A stretch of 64,000 bases of DNA from an uncultured Hyphomicrobiales bacterium (GCA_903861645.1 CAIOVE010000032.1:1-64000); one strand, 5' to 3'; counted from the first letter of the stretch, positions 1 through 8,826 are shown. Translations and numbers: made by a program. Notes: generated from the sequence alone by a model not told the origin.

Positions 1-140
1 GCATCGAGCGATGCTTCAACAAACTCAAGAATGCCCGGCGCTTCGCGACGAGATACGACAAGCTCGCCGAAACGTTCGGAGGCTTCGTTCAAATCGCCTG
101 CATCCGGCTATGGATGCGCTACTTTGTCAACGAGACCTAG
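1..140 (+). CDS. IS5-family transposase, C-terminal fragment (truncated by window edge)
   Basis: An open frame enters from the left edge (first full codon at 3) and ends at a TAG at 138-140, giving 45 visible residues. It contains the tail motif NKLKNARRFATRYDKLAETF, which is characteristic of the C-terminal end of DDE transposases of the IS5 group (IS427/IS1031-like; family knowledge). The piece is less GC-rich than the genes that follow. The rest of the element lies outside the window, so I cannot say whether it is intact. I could not identify a terminal inverted repeat downstream with confidence. Confidence 0.75.
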   Translation, partial: IERCFNKLKNARRFATRYDKLAETFGGFVQIACIRLWMRYFVNET

Positions 141-378
141 AGGTCCAAGAAATCTTGATTGATCCATTTCGCGACTGATTAGGCATGATTGTTGAAGGGG
201 CGCAAGCAGTCCAAACGACAACCGACGGCGTCTAGAATACTGGGGGCTATTCAATGACGGACATCGCGCCAGCGACGTAATTCCCATCTCGGCTTGAGGA
301 CTCTGGCGTGTCTGACTATGGCGTCTGGCGCAAAAGGCGCTAAATGAGCAAGTACGCCTCCCGCGTCGGAGCACCGAA

Positions 379-882
379 TTGAGCACATCTCCATCGATCA
401 CGCGCGGCCCCGGCCGCCTCGCCAGCATCCTGATCGCGATCGGTCCGGTACTCTGCGCCTCGATCGCCGGACAGGTGGCGACACTGCCCAATCTCGAACC
501 CTGGTACGCCAGTCTGGCGAAGCCCTGGTTCAATCCGCCGAACTGGATATTCGGGCCTGTCTGGACCGTCCTTTTCGCGCTGATGGCCTTCGCGGTCCTG
601 CGCCTCTTGCGCGCGTCGGCGACGGGACCCGCCAAGCGTTCGGCGCTGGCGGTGTTTTTCATCATGCTCATCTTCAACGCCGGCTGGTCCTGGGCGTTCT
701 TTTACGCGCATAGCCCGCTGCTGGGCCTTTTCGACATCGTGGCGCAATGGCTGGCCATTGTGGCGACGATCGCCATGTTTCGCCCGATTGACCGTCTCGC
801 CGCCTGGTGTTTCGCGCCGCTGCTCGCGTGGGTCTCCTTCGCGGCCGTTCTCAACCTGGCCATCTGGCGTCTGAACGGCTGA
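379..882 (+). CDS. tspO: TspO/MBR family tryptophan-rich sensory protein
   Basis: A 167-residue integral membrane protein with about five hydrophobic segments. It carries the family hallmark near residues 47-62, WYASLAKPWFNPPNWIF (the W-x-L-x-KP-x-F-x-PP-x-W pattern), and further Trp-rich segments such as AGWSWAFF. TspO proteins bind porphyrins and other tetrapyrroles and influence their transport or degradation; bacterial members are often linked to photosynthesis or stress regulation (family knowledge). The start taken is TTG at 379, preceded by CGGAG at about 366-370. A 12-codon ATG mini-frame at 344 ends across this TTG, so translational coupling is possible. Nothing adjacent suggests a pathway; the next gene is a molybdoenzyme subunit. 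Family assignment is firm, substrate unknown. Confidence 0.9.
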   Translation: MSTSPSITRGPGRLASILIAIGPVLCASIAGQVATLPNLEPWYASLAKPWFNPPNWIFGPVWTVLFALMAFAVLRLLRASATGPAKRSALAVFFIMLIFNAGWSWAFFYAHSPLLGLFDIVAQWLAIVATIAMFRPIDRLAAWCFAPLLAWVSFAAVLNLAIWRLNG

Positions 883-959
883 TCGTCGAGCCACGTTCGC
901 GCGCGCGAAGAATTCTGCTACGAGCAATCCAAGATCAACATACGAGGGGAAACGCGAAG

Positions 960-3320
960 ATGAGCGTCGGCAACGTTGCGTCCGGGGGCATTGGCCAACC
1001 CGTCCTGCGCAAGGAGGATTTGCGGCTGGTCGTCGGCAAGGGACAATACGGCTCGGATCAGTTTCCCGATCGCGTCGCCCACGCTGCCTTTTTGCGCTCG
1101 CCCCACGCCCACGCGCGTATTGTTGGTCTCGACGCCAGCGCCGCGCGTGCGGCGCCTGGCGTTGTCGCCGTCCTGACCGGCGCGGACCTCCTCGCCGACG
1201 GCATCAAGCCAATTCCGCACAATCCCAGCTGGGACAACATGCCCGACGTCATCCTGACGTTTCCGCCGGGGTTCTCGGTGTTCACCACCGATCACATGGC
1301 CATGCCCGCGCATGTGGCGCGATACGTCGGCGAGGCGGTCGCGCTCGTGGTGGCGGAAACGCAAACGCAGGCGCGCGACGCCGCCGAGCGTATCGAGATC
1401 GAGTGGGAGGTGTTGCCCGCCGTCGCGCGTTCGCAAGAGGCGCTCAAGCCCGGCGCGCCCGCCGTGTGGCCGGAGCGACCCGACAATATTTCCATCGATT
1501 CCGAGGTGGGCGACAAGGCCGCCGTGGACGCCGCCTTCGCGAAAGCGGCGCATGTGACGAGGCTCGACACCTGGGTGCGACGGGTGACCGGCAGCCCGAT
1601 GGAGCCGCGCGTCGCCATCGGCGATTTCGACCCGTCGAACGGGCTTTACACGATCTGGGCGGGGTCGGGCGGCGGCATGATCCGCGAACGCCAGACGCTC
1701 GCGGGCATGTTGGGTCAGCCGCTCGAAAAGTGTCGGGCCATGTGCAAGGACATGGGCGGCAATTTTGGCACCCGCAACACTTTCTTTCCCGAATATGGCG
1801 TGTTGCCGTGGGCGTCGCGCAGGATCGGCCGGCCGATCAAATGGGTGGCCGAGCGCGGCGAATGTTTCCTGAGCGATTATCAGGGCCGCGACCTCACCGT
1901 CGACGCGGAACTGGCGCTCGACAAGGACGGAAACTTTCTCGCGATCCGCGGCGTCAACACGAGCAACATTGGCGCCTACACCGCGCATTTCACGCCGTTG
2001 CGCAAGGGTCTTGGCATCATGCAGGGCGTCTACAAAATTCCCGCCGTGCATTTTCGCGGGCGCGCGGTGCTGACGAACACGATTCCCACCACGCCCTATC
2101 GCAGCGCCGGCCGTCCCGAGGCGATCTACGTGATCGAGCGTCTCGTCGACAAGGCCGCGCGGGAGCACGGCTTCGATCCGGTCGAACTGCGTCGCCGCAA
2201 TTTCATCCCGCCCAACGCCTTTCCCTACACGAATGGCGTTGGCATCACCTATGACAACGGCGAATACGAGCGCGGCATGGACGCCGCGCTGCGGCTGGCC
2301 GAATGGAAGGATTTCGCGCGGCGACGCGCGGAGTCGAAGGCGCGCGGCAAGCTGCGCGGCATCGGCATCGCCAATTACATCGAGGGCGCGGGCGGCGCGC
2401 CGCGCGAGCGGGCGGAAGTGACGATCGAGCCCACGGGGCGCGTCGAACTCGTGCTTGGCACGATGAACAGCGGGCAGGGCCACGAAACAAGTTTCGCGCA
2501 GCTCTTGAACGAATGGCTGGGCGTGCCCTTCGAGAGCGTCGATTATGTCGCGCATGACACAAACCGCGTGAAGGCGGGCGGCGGCTCGCATTCGGGCCGT
2601 TCCATGCGCATCGCCAGTCTCGCGATCAGCGAGGCGTCCGACGCGATCATCGAGAAGGGCAAGGCCATCGCCGCGCATCTGCTGGAAGTCGCGCCCGTGG
2701 ACATCGAGTTTCGCAAGGGCGATTTCTCGGTGAAGGGATCCGACCTTCGCATCAACATCATGGAGGTGGCGAAGGCCGCCGCGACGCGGGTCGATCTGCC
2801 TGAGAACCTGCGTGGCAAGCTCGATGGCGTTGGCGATCACACGGTTTCCGTCGGCGCGTTTCCCTCGGGCACGCATATTTGCGAGGTCGAGATCGATCCG
2901 GACACCGGGCACACGACGATTCTCGGCTGGCATGGCGTCGACGATGTCGGCCTCGCCGTCAATCCGATGATCCTGCACGGGCAGACCCACGGGGCTGCGG
3001 CACAGGGCATCGGGCAGGCGGCCATGGAGAACATCCACTACGATCCCGCGAGCGGTCAGATGCTCTCGGCGACCTTCATGGATTACGCCATGCCGCGGGC
3101 CGGCGATCTGCCCTCGTATAATTGCGAGTTGATCGAGGTGCCCGCGACCAGCCATCGGCACGGCATACGTCCGGGCGGCGAGGGCGGCACGACGCCGGCG
3201 CTGGGCGCCTATATCAACGCTGTTTGCGACGCGCTCGCGGAACTCGGCGTCGAGCATGTGGAAATGCCGGCGACGGCGCAAAACGTGTGGAAGGCGATCC
3301 GGGCCGCGCGGCGCGGCTGA
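960..3320 (+). CDS. Xanthine dehydrogenase-family molybdopterin-binding (CoxL-like) subunit
   Basis: A 786-residue large subunit of the xanthine oxidase/aerobic CO dehydrogenase family. The N-terminal ald_Xan_dh_C (hammerhead) domain covers roughly residues 10-135, followed by the two molybdopterin-binding domains. PYRSAGR at 379-385 corresponds to the active-site loop; it resembles the form II/other AYRGAGR type rather than AYXCSFR of true CO dehydrogenase, so CO is an unlikely substrate. The catalytic Glu sits in GGEGGTTP (E741). ATG at 960 is preceded by GAGGGG; an open frame from 807 overlaps tspO and is rejected as the start. No FAD (CoxM) or 2Fe-2S (CoxS) subunit lies beside it, which is unusual because electrons must leave through such partners. 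Substrate unknown. Confidence 0.85.
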   Translation: MSVGNVASGGIGQPVLRKEDLRLVVGKGQYGSDQFPDRVAHAAFLRSPHAHARIVGLDASAARAAPGVVAVLTGADLLADGIKPIPHNPSWDNMPDVILTFPPGFSVFTTDHMAMPAHVARYVGEAVALVVAETQTQARDAAERIEIEWEVLPAVARSQEALKPGAPAVWPERPDNISIDSEVGDKAAVDAAFAKAAHVTRLDTWVRRVTGSPMEPRVAIGDFDPSNGLYTIWAGSGGGMIRERQTLAGMLGQPLEKCRAMCKDMGGNFGTRNTFFPEYGVLPWASRRIGRPIKWVAERGECFLSDYQGRDLTVDAELALDKDGNFLAIRGVNTSNIGAYTAHFTPLRKGLGIMQGVYKIPAVHFRGRAVLTNTIPTTPYRSAGRPEAIYVIERLVDKAAREHGFDPVELRRRNFIPPNAFPYTNGVGITYDNGEYERGMDAALRLAEWKDFARRRAESKARGKLRGIGIANYIEGAGGAPRERAEVTIEPTGRVELVLGTMNSGQGHETSFAQLLNEWLGVPFESVDYVAHDTNRVKAGGGSHSGRSMRIASLAISEASDAIIEKGKAIAAHLLEVAPVDIEFRKGDFSVKGSDLRINIMEVAKAAATRVDLPENLRGKLDGVGDHTVSVGAFPSGTHICEVEIDPDTGHTTILGWHGVDDVGLAVNPMILHGQTHGAAAQGIGQAAMENIHYDPASGQMLSATFMDYAMPRAGDLPSYNCELIEVPATSHRHGIRPGGEGGTTPALGAYINAVCDALAELGVEHVEMPATAQNVWKAIRAARRG

Positions 3321-3330
3321 TCGCATGAGT

Positions 3331-3358
3331 GGCGCGCGGGCGCATGGATCCGCGCGCC
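3331..3358. terminator. Inverted repeat between convergent genes (possible bidirectional terminator)
   Basis: GGCGCGCGG at 3331-3339 is repeated as its exact reverse complement CCGCGCGCC at 3350-3358, with a 10-base loop. It lies in the 45-bp gap between the convergent molybdoenzyme and FAH-family genes, where a shared terminator is expected. There is no T-tract on either side, so it is not a canonical intrinsic terminator. Confidence 0.35.
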
Positions 3359-3365
3359 GGTTGCG

Positions 3366-4298
3366 TCATTTCGCGGGCGCGTATTTTCCCGACAGTTGCG
3401 GCGCGATGGGGTCGAGGCCCTTGTCCTGCCGCTCCAGACGCGTTTCGCGCGACCACGCGCGCTTCAGCTCGTCGCGCACATTGATGCGCAGGCGGCCGAG
3501 CCCCTCGACCTCCAGCTCGATCTTGTCGCCATCCTGGAACGCGTGCAGGCCGCGGTGGTTCGTGCCCGTGGGCAACAGGTCGCCCGGCACGAGCGGATGA
3601 ATGGAGCTGATGAATTCCACGCAGCGCGGAATCTTGTGCGCCATGTCGCTGGTGTTGAAACTCTGGCGGATCAAGCCGTTGTTCCACAGGCGCACCGACA
3701 GGTTGTGCGGATCCTTGATCTCGTCTGTCGTGACGATCCACGGTCCGACGGGCGCGAACGTGTCGCGCGACTTCATCTGATAGAAGGTGTTGCCGGGCGG
3801 CAGCAGGCCGCGCGCCGAGCCGTCGATGAAGTTGGTATAGCCGAAGATGTAGTCCATCGCCTTCGACGCGGGGACGTTTTTCGCGTGCTTGCCGATGACA
3901 AGCGCGATCTCCGCCTCGCCCTCGAAAACGGTCGCGGGAATATCGGTCAAAACCATCGTGTCGCCATCGCCGATGATGCCGGTCGGCGACTTGAAGAAGG
4001 CGTTGATCGGCGCGGGCTCCTTGCGCGTGCCGTCCTCCATGTAGTTGACCGCCATGCAGTCGATGTTGACGGGGCGCGGCAGCGGCGGACGCATCTTCAC
4101 CGACGAGATCGCGACTCCCGCCTCCCTGGCGACATGCGATTCGATGGCGGCGCGAAGATGCGCGAATTGCTCGATGACGCCATTGATCAGGTCGTGCGGG
4201 CCAGTGTGGGGAATATTGGCGACAATGGAGGTGACGTCGACGACGTTGTCGCCCTTCGCCACGCCCAGCCGAAAGTCATTGAAAAAGCCGATTTTCAT
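3366..4298 (-). CDS. Fumarylacetoacetate hydrolase (FAH) family protein
   Basis: A 310-residue enzyme of the FAH superfamily, whose members hydrolyse or decarboxylate acylpyruvates and oxo-acids in aromatic-compound degradation. The C-terminal catalytic domain occupies about residues 85-285. The metal-binding Glu-x-Glu pair is E128/E130 within FEGEAEIALVIGKHAKN, followed by DYIFGYTNFIDGSARG. The start at 4298 (MKIGFFND) has a GGAG ribosome site 8 bases upstream; a longer frame to 4346 lacks support. It faces the molybdoenzyme gene convergently. FAH members range from fumarylpyruvate hydrolase to 2-hydroxyhepta-diene-dioate isomerase, and sequence alone does not fix which this is. A second, different FAH-family gene lies at 5696-6478. 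Confidence 0.85.
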   Translation of the reverse strand: MKIGFFNDFRLGVAKGDNVVDVTSIVANIPHTGPHDLINGVIEQFAHLRAAIESHVAREAGVAISSVKMRPPLPRPVNIDCMAVNYMEDGTRKEPAPINAFFKSPTGIIGDGDTMVLTDIPATVFEGEAEIALVIGKHAKNVPASKAMDYIFGYTNFIDGSARGLLPPGNTFYQMKSRDTFAPVGPWIVTTDEIKDPHNLSVRLWNNGLIRQSFNTSDMAHKIPRCVEFISSIHPLVPGDLLPTGTNHRGLHAFQDGDKIELEVEGLGRLRINVRDELKRAWSRETRLERQDKGLDPIAPQLSGKYAPAK

Positions 4299-4448
4299 TC
4301 CGTGTCTCCAGGGAAGTGGGGCATCGGCGAGACGATCCGCCGCCATGGCGCGGCGACCAACCCAAACCTCCCCGAATGAAGCGGCATGATCGCGCGCGCG
4401 GTTGCTTTCGTCAACGCGATGGGGGATTTTCGCGTCATCCGGACACGC

Positions 4449-5168
4449 ATGGAAACACCGATGCCCAGACTAGACGCGACGGAGGCACTCGCCGCCTTTC
4501 CCGACTTTCGCGTGGCGGCGATGGTCATCGAGGGAGCCGGCGCGCCGGATTCCCGCGCGCCCGCGATCGAAGCCTATGTCGCGGCGGCGGAGCAAAACTG
4601 TCGCGCGCGCTGGTCGGGCATGGAATTGTCGGCCATTCCCGGCGTCGCCGCGTGGCGGCGCGCCTACAAGGGGTTTGGCATCAAAAGCACGAGCTATCGC
4701 TCGTCGGTCGAGCGTTTGGTGAAACGCGTGCTGGCGGGTGGCGATCTGCCCAGGGTCAACGGATTCGTCGATCTCTACAACGCCGTCTCGCTCGAACATG
4801 TTGTTTGCGCCGGCGCGGACGATCTCGACGCCGTCACGGGCGATCTCGCGTTTCGCTTCGCGCGCGAAGGCGACACGTTCATCGACATGGCGCCCGCCGA
4901 CGGCATGCCGCCGGAGCAGCCGCCCAAACCGGGCGAGGTGGTTTACGCCGACGGCTCGACAGTGCTGTGCCGTCGCTGGAACTGGCGGCAGGACGCGCGC
5001 TCGATCGTGACGCCGCGCACGCGCCGTATCGTCCTGACCATTCAGTCCAACGGCGTCGGGTCGGTCGAGGACGCGGCGCGCGACGTCGAGCGACTGGCGC
5101 GCGAGGCGCTCGGCATGCAGAGCCGCGTTGTCATCGCCGAAAAGGAGCGCCCCGTCGTCGAATTCTGA
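4449..5168 (+). CDS. B3/B4 (tRNA-binding) domain-containing protein
   Basis: About 239 residues with the B3/4 domain found in the beta subunit of phenylalanyl-tRNA synthetase and in free-standing proteins of unclear function, some proposed to be editing-like hydrolases. Recognisable stretches are WRRAYKGFGIKSTSYRSSVE (about residues 77-96) and VNGFVDLYNAVSL (about 108-120), the latter typical of the domain. The start is uncertain: ATG at 4449 (GGA five bases upstream) or 4461; the frame stays open to 4386. It is divergent from the FAH gene and followed by a minus-strand membrane protein. There is no synthetase catalytic core, so it is not PheT itself. No substrate can be assigned. Confidence 0.75.
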   Translation: METPMPRLDATEALAAFPDFRVAAMVIEGAGAPDSRAPAIEAYVAAAEQNCRARWSGMELSAIPGVAAWRRAYKGFGIKSTSYRSSVERLVKRVLAGGDLPRVNGFVDLYNAVSLEHVVCAGADDLDAVTGDLAFRFAREGDTFIDMAPADGMPPEQPPKPGEVVYADGSTVLCRRWNWRQDARSIVTPRTRRIVLTIQSNGVGSVEDAARDVERLAREALGMQSRVVIAEKERPVVEF

Positions 5169-5177
5169 AAGCGCGCG

Positions 5178-5573
5178 TCAGACGAGTTCGGAGGCCAGAT
5201 AAACCCAGGCGCCGAAATCAAACGCAAGCGCGGAAATCGTTCCCGCCGCGATCAGCAAGCGGTCCCACATGTCGGTGGCGGCCATGGCTGTCGCGACGCT
5301 CTCCGACACGCTCGCGGGCCGGGACATGGCGTAGATCGCGCCGACGCTGATCGCGACGCCCGCAACGCCAAGGCCAAGCGCCGTCAGGCCAAGACCCTTG
5401 CGGCGCCCGGCATATACTACCGGCTTGCCGCCGGCGACGCCCGCGCGCACCAGCGACTCCAAGCGCGAGAACAGGAGCGCGAAAACGCATACCACGGTCG
5501 CGGAAATGACGAGGTTGCCGAGGCCGGCGCGCGCCGCTTCCATCAGGCTTTCAAAGGTAAGGGTAATATCCAT
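5178..5573 (-). CDS. Small membrane protein of unknown function
   Basis: A 131-residue protein with three likely membrane segments: about residues 18-38 (GNLVISATVVCVFALLFS), 60-80 (GLTALGLGVAGVAISVGAIY) and 106-127 (LLIAAGTISALAFDFGAWVY). No conserved enzymatic motif is visible and I do not recognise the family. The ATG at 5573 follows a GGGTGGGA ribosome site. It stands alone between the B3/B4-domain gene and a FAH-family gene. Codon use looks like its neighbours, so it is probably a real gene. Confidence 0.6.
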   Translation of the reverse strand: MDITLTFESLMEAARAGLGNLVISATVVCVFALLFSRLESLVRAGVAGGKPVVYAGRRKGLGLTALGLGVAGVAISVGAIYAMSRPASVSESVATAMAATDMWDRLLIAAGTISALAFDFGAWVYLASELV

Positions 5574-5695
5574 TTCGAGTTCCCACCCGTGTTTCGATGT
5601 CGCGCGCCATTGCGCGTCGATGAACGACGACGCAACGTCACGACTTCGAGACCGCTGTCAAATTAAAAAACGGTCATCTTTCCCGACGCGTTACG

Positions 5696-6478
5696 TCATG
5701 TGATCCGGACCGACAGATCGGGCAATCCCTCGATCTTGCAGAGCAGAACGTCGCCCTTGACCACCGGGCCAACGTTGTCCGGCGTGCCGGAATAGATGAT
5801 GTCGCCGGGGAACAATTCGAAGGCCTCGGAGAGCTTGGCGATCTGTTCGGCGACGCTCCAGATCATCCACGACAGATCCGCCTTCTGGCGCACGACGCCA
5901 TTGATCGCCAGCGATATGGCGCCCTTGGTGAAGTGGCCGACCTGCTCGACCTTGTGAATCGGGCCGAGCGGCGCCGAACTGTCGAAGCTCTTGCCAATTT
6001 CCCAGGGCTTTTTTTCGTTGCCCATGGCCTGTTGCAGATCGCGCCGCGTCATGTCGAGACCGACCGTGTAGCCGAAGACGTGTTCGAGCGCCTTGTCGTG
6101 GGGAATGTTGCGTCCGCCCGATTTCAGCGCGGCGACGAGCTCGACCTCGTGATGGTAGTTTTTCGTCAGCGACGGGTAGGGATGATCGGCGACCTCGCCC
6201 ACCTTGACGTTCTGGATGGCGTCGCGCGGCTTTTGAAAAAAGAACGGAGGCTCGCGCGTGGGGTCGGAGCCCATTTCGCGCGAATGCGCCTCGTAGTTGC
6301 GACCGATGCAGTAGATGCGGCGCACGGCGAAGACGTCGCTCGTCCCGACGATGGGAATGGTCGTGATGGCGGGCGCGAACAGGGTTTTTGGTCCCGCTTG
6401 CGCATGACCCGTTTCGCTGGCGAGCGTGGCGCCCGCGACGGCGAGCGTTCCAATGATGTCGCGTCTGCGTAGGGTCAT
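5696..6478 (-). CDS. FAH-family hydrolase with Tat-like N-terminal signal
   Basis: A 260-residue FAH-superfamily protein, shorter than and different from the one at 3366. RRIYCIGRNYEAHSREMG (residues 53-70) matches the IGRNY motif of fumarylpyruvate hydrolase/YcgM-type members. E111/E113 in HHEVELVAALKSGG are the metal ligands, and GYTVGLDMTRRDLQ follows. Unusually, the protein begins MTLRRRDIIGTLAVAGATLA and then HAQAG, which looks like a twin-arginine signal with a short hydrophobic core and an AxA-type cleavage site near residue 28. FAH enzymes are normally cytoplasmic, so export would be odd. The binding-protein gene at 6538 lies 59 bp upstream in the same orientation and may be co-transcribed. 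Substrate unknown. Confidence 0.8.
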   Translation of the reverse strand: MTLRRRDIIGTLAVAGATLASETGHAQAGPKTLFAPAITTIPIVGTSDVFAVRRIYCIGRNYEAHSREMGSDPTREPPFFFQKPRDAIQNVKVGEVADHPYPSLTKNYHHEVELVAALKSGGRNIPHDKALEHVFGYTVGLDMTRRDLQQAMGNEKKPWEIGKSFDSSAPLGPIHKVEQVGHFTKGAISLAINGVVRQKADLSWMIWSVAEQIAKLSEAFELFPGDIIYSGTPDNVGPVVKGDVLLCKIEGLPDLSVRIT

Positions 6479-6537
6479 GACGTCCTCCCGTTGTTGTCGG
6501 CCAGTATCGCCCGCGTTCCGGCGAAAGCAACCCTGTT

Positions 6538-7581
6538 CTACTTGACGCCGCCGGCGTTGCGCACCGGGCCGGTGATCGCCTCGAAGCGCTTGCGCAGGTC
6601 GACGATGAGCGGTTCGTTGGTGACGAATTCGCGATATTGATTGATGACGAAATTCGAGAACAGCGGCTTCATGCCGGCGGGCGGCGGCACGTCGGCGCGC
6701 GGCGAGAAAAAGCCCGAGCGCGCCTGCTGTTCGCGCGCCAGCAGGTACGACAGATACAGACGCGCGGCGGCGGGATGCGGCGCGTCCCTGAAGATACTCG
6801 AGGTGACCGTGAACACGGGCGTTGGTTCAAGGTCGGGGAAGGCGAACTCGATGGGTTGCCCGGCGCGCTTGAGGTTCGAGACGGTTGACGTGCTGGCGTC
6901 GAGCGTGACGAGCGTGTCGCCGCTCGCGACCGATCGCGCGACACCGAGATGCCCCTGAATGAACACCGGCTTTTGCGCCATGTAGCGCGTCATGTAGTCC
7001 CAACCGTGGCGACGTATGATGTTCCAGAAAACGTAGAGCGTGGCGTCGTCGTCATGCGGGTAGGCCGAAACCAGCTTGCCCTGGTATTTTGGATCGAGGA
7101 AATCCAGCGCGGATTTTGGCGCGTCCGGCGCCGCGACGCCCTTGGTGTTGTAGGCGTAGGACAGCGTCGAAACGTAAAGCGCGACGAAGGCGCCGTCGGG
7201 ATCCTTGAACGAGGGGTCGATGGCGTCGAAGCCCTCGGGCTTGAAAGACGCCAGCAGGCCCGCCGCCTTCCAGCGCACGAAATCCTGCACGGTCTGGAAA
7301 ACGGCCATGTCGGCCTCGAAATGGCCGGCTTTCGCCTGCGCCTCGACGCGGGCGTTGAGCTCGTTGCTGTAGCCGCCGGTGATCGTCACCTTGATGTCGG
7401 GATATTTTTGTTCAAAGGCGCGGGCGAGGCCCTCGTAATTCTGCGCCGGGCCCGCGCCGTAAAGATTGAGGGTGCCTTCCTTGCGGGCGTCGGCGTAAAG
7501 CGCGTCAAGCGATTGCGCGCGCGCGAGACAAGCGCTGGACAGGATGGCCGCGACGATGATCGCGAGACGACGAGCGCCCAT
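6538..7581 (-). CDS. ABC transporter substrate-binding protein (family 1, iron/spermidine-like fold)
   Basis: A 347-residue periplasmic binding protein. Residues 1-22 form a Sec signal peptide ending ACLARA-Q. The mature part opens with LDALYADARKEGTLNLYGAG, typical of extracellular solute-binding family 1 proteins (AfuA/FbpA or PotD-like type II fold). No permease or ATPase is adjacent; the only ABC permease in the window is at 24331. It lies just upstream of the FAH-family gene with the Tat-like signal, and the two may form an operon for uptake and periplasmic processing of an organic acid (inference). The ligand cannot be predicted: these proteins bind iron, polyamines, thiamine, phosphonates or organic acids. 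Confidence 0.85.
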   Translation of the reverse strand: MGARRLAIIVAAILSSACLARAQSLDALYADARKEGTLNLYGAGPAQNYEGLARAFEQKYPDIKVTITGGYSNELNARVEAQAKAGHFEADMAVFQTVQDFVRWKAAGLLASFKPEGFDAIDPSFKDPDGAFVALYVSTLSYAYNTKGVAAPDAPKSALDFLDPKYQGKLVSAYPHDDDATLYVFWNIIRRHGWDYMTRYMAQKPVFIQGHLGVARSVASGDTLVTLDASTSTVSNLKRAGQPIEFAFPDLEPTPVFTVTSSIFRDAPHPAAARLYLSYLLAREQQARSGFFSPRADVPPPAGMKPLFSNFVINQYREFVTNEPLIVDLRKRFEAITGPVRNAGGVK

Positions 7582-7647
7582 GACGTTTCTTCCCCGGTTT
7601 CGTTGGGGGGATTGGGCGCCGTCTCAGGGGGCCAAGTCAAGTAGGCG

Positions 7648-8067
7648 CTAGACGCCGACAACCCTCATGTAGGGGCCGGAGCGAAACCTCGCGTCGCCGG
7701 TGACGAAGACATCGCAGCCGGCCTCCAGCGCGGCGATATAATGAATGGCGTCGATCAATTTGAGGCCGAGTTCGCCGCCATGGCGCGCCGCGCGGCGGGC
7801 GAGGCCGCCGTCGAGCGGCGTGATCTCGACACCGCCGGAGGCGAACAGTTTTTCATAAACCGCGATCAGTTCCGCGTCGCCGTCCCGATGTGGCTTGTAA
7901 AGGCATTCGGCGACGGTGAGTTCGCAGGTCACGAGGCGCGCGCCAACCCTGTTGGCGTGATTCAACAGAGCGACGACGCGTTCGAACATGCCCGGCGTCG
8001 CCTCGATGAAATAGATGAAAATGTTCGTGTCGACATAGACCGAAGAGCGGCCGTCGATCTCATCCAT
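7648..8067 (-). CDS. vapC: PIN-domain ribonuclease toxin (VapC family)
   Basis: A 139-residue PIN-domain protein. The acidic active-site residues are D13 (YVDTNIFIYF), E49 or E54 (CELTVAE), D106 (LIDAIHYIAAL) and D125 (VTGDARF). VapC toxins are Mg-dependent endoribonucleases, usually cutting tRNA or rRNA, and are held inactive by VapB (family knowledge). Its ATG at 8067 overlaps the end of the antitoxin gene by 8 bases, the usual translationally coupled arrangement. A GTG-like or upstream start is not needed. It is separated from the binding-protein gene by 66 bp. The catalytic residues are complete, so the toxin is probably active. Confidence 0.88.
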   Translation of the reverse strand: MDEIDGRSSVYVDTNIFIYFIEATPGMFERVVALLNHANRVGARLVTCELTVAECLYKPHRDGDAELIAVYEKLFASGGVEITPLDGGLARRAARHGGELGLKLIDAIHYIAALEAGCDVFVTGDARFRSGPYMRVVGV

Positions 8068-8338
8068 TGTCGCGCAGCCAGCGGATGTGGCTGTTGACTT
8101 CTTCCGCGCCGCGCGGTCGTGGCCCGCGGCGGCCGGCTCCGGCGAGGGTGAGAAGGTCGGCGAGACGCCCCGGCCCCGCCGCCTCCATCTTTTCGCGCGC
8201 TAAATCGTCGAGATAACGCGTCAGCGCCTCTTGCATCAGGAATGAGCGCGAGCGCCGCGTGGCCGCGGCCGTCCTGTCGAGGGCTTCGAGCAAATCCCCC
8301 GGCAGCCGGAGCGAAATCGGCGGTGTGACGGCGGACAT
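8060..8338 (-). CDS. vapB: Ribbon-helix-helix antitoxin (VapB/CopG type)
   Basis: A 92-residue protein with an N-terminal ribbon-helix-helix DNA-binding domain: PPISLRLPGDLLEALDRTAA (residues 6-25, beta strand plus first helix) followed by RRSRSFLMQEALTRYLDDL. The C-terminal half should wrap around the VapC active site. ATG at 8338 is chosen because a near-perfect operator palindrome lies just upstream (8354-8376); the frame stays open to 8524 but that would run into the operator and the RNase P RNA gene. Such antitoxins repress their own operon, more strongly in complex with toxin. Confidence 0.85.
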   Translation of the reverse strand: MSAVTPPISLRLPGDLLEALDRTAAATRRSRSFLMQEALTRYLDDLAREKMEAAGPGRLADLLTLAGAGRRGPRPRGAEEVNSHIRWLRDNG

Positions 8339-8353
8339 GAATGTGATCTCCAA

Positions 8354-8376
8354 GCTGTATTCGAATGTAATACAGC
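8354..8376 (-). promoter_or_regulatory. Palindromic operator upstream of vapBC
   Basis: GCTGTATT at 8354-8361 and its exact reverse complement AATACAGC at 8369-8376 are separated by 7 bases. The site begins 16 bases upstream of the vapB start codon and is AT-rich compared with its surroundings. An RHH antitoxin typically binds such an inverted repeat over its own promoter, so this is the likely autoregulatory operator. Binding is inferred from position and symmetry. Confidence 0.7.
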
Positions 8377-8426
8377 CGGCTGAGCGCTGGCAAGGCTTCG
8401 ACCGCGGTTGGGGGAAGGGAAAAATC

Positions 8427-8820
<394 letters not shown>

Positions 8821-8826
8821 GCATCA

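Noticed and set aside
918..3326. An 802-codon open frame antisense to the molybdoenzyme gene
   Set aside because: Its translation is Arg/His-rich without any domain, whereas the plus-strand frame has complete family motifs. Long antisense frames are expected at this GC content.
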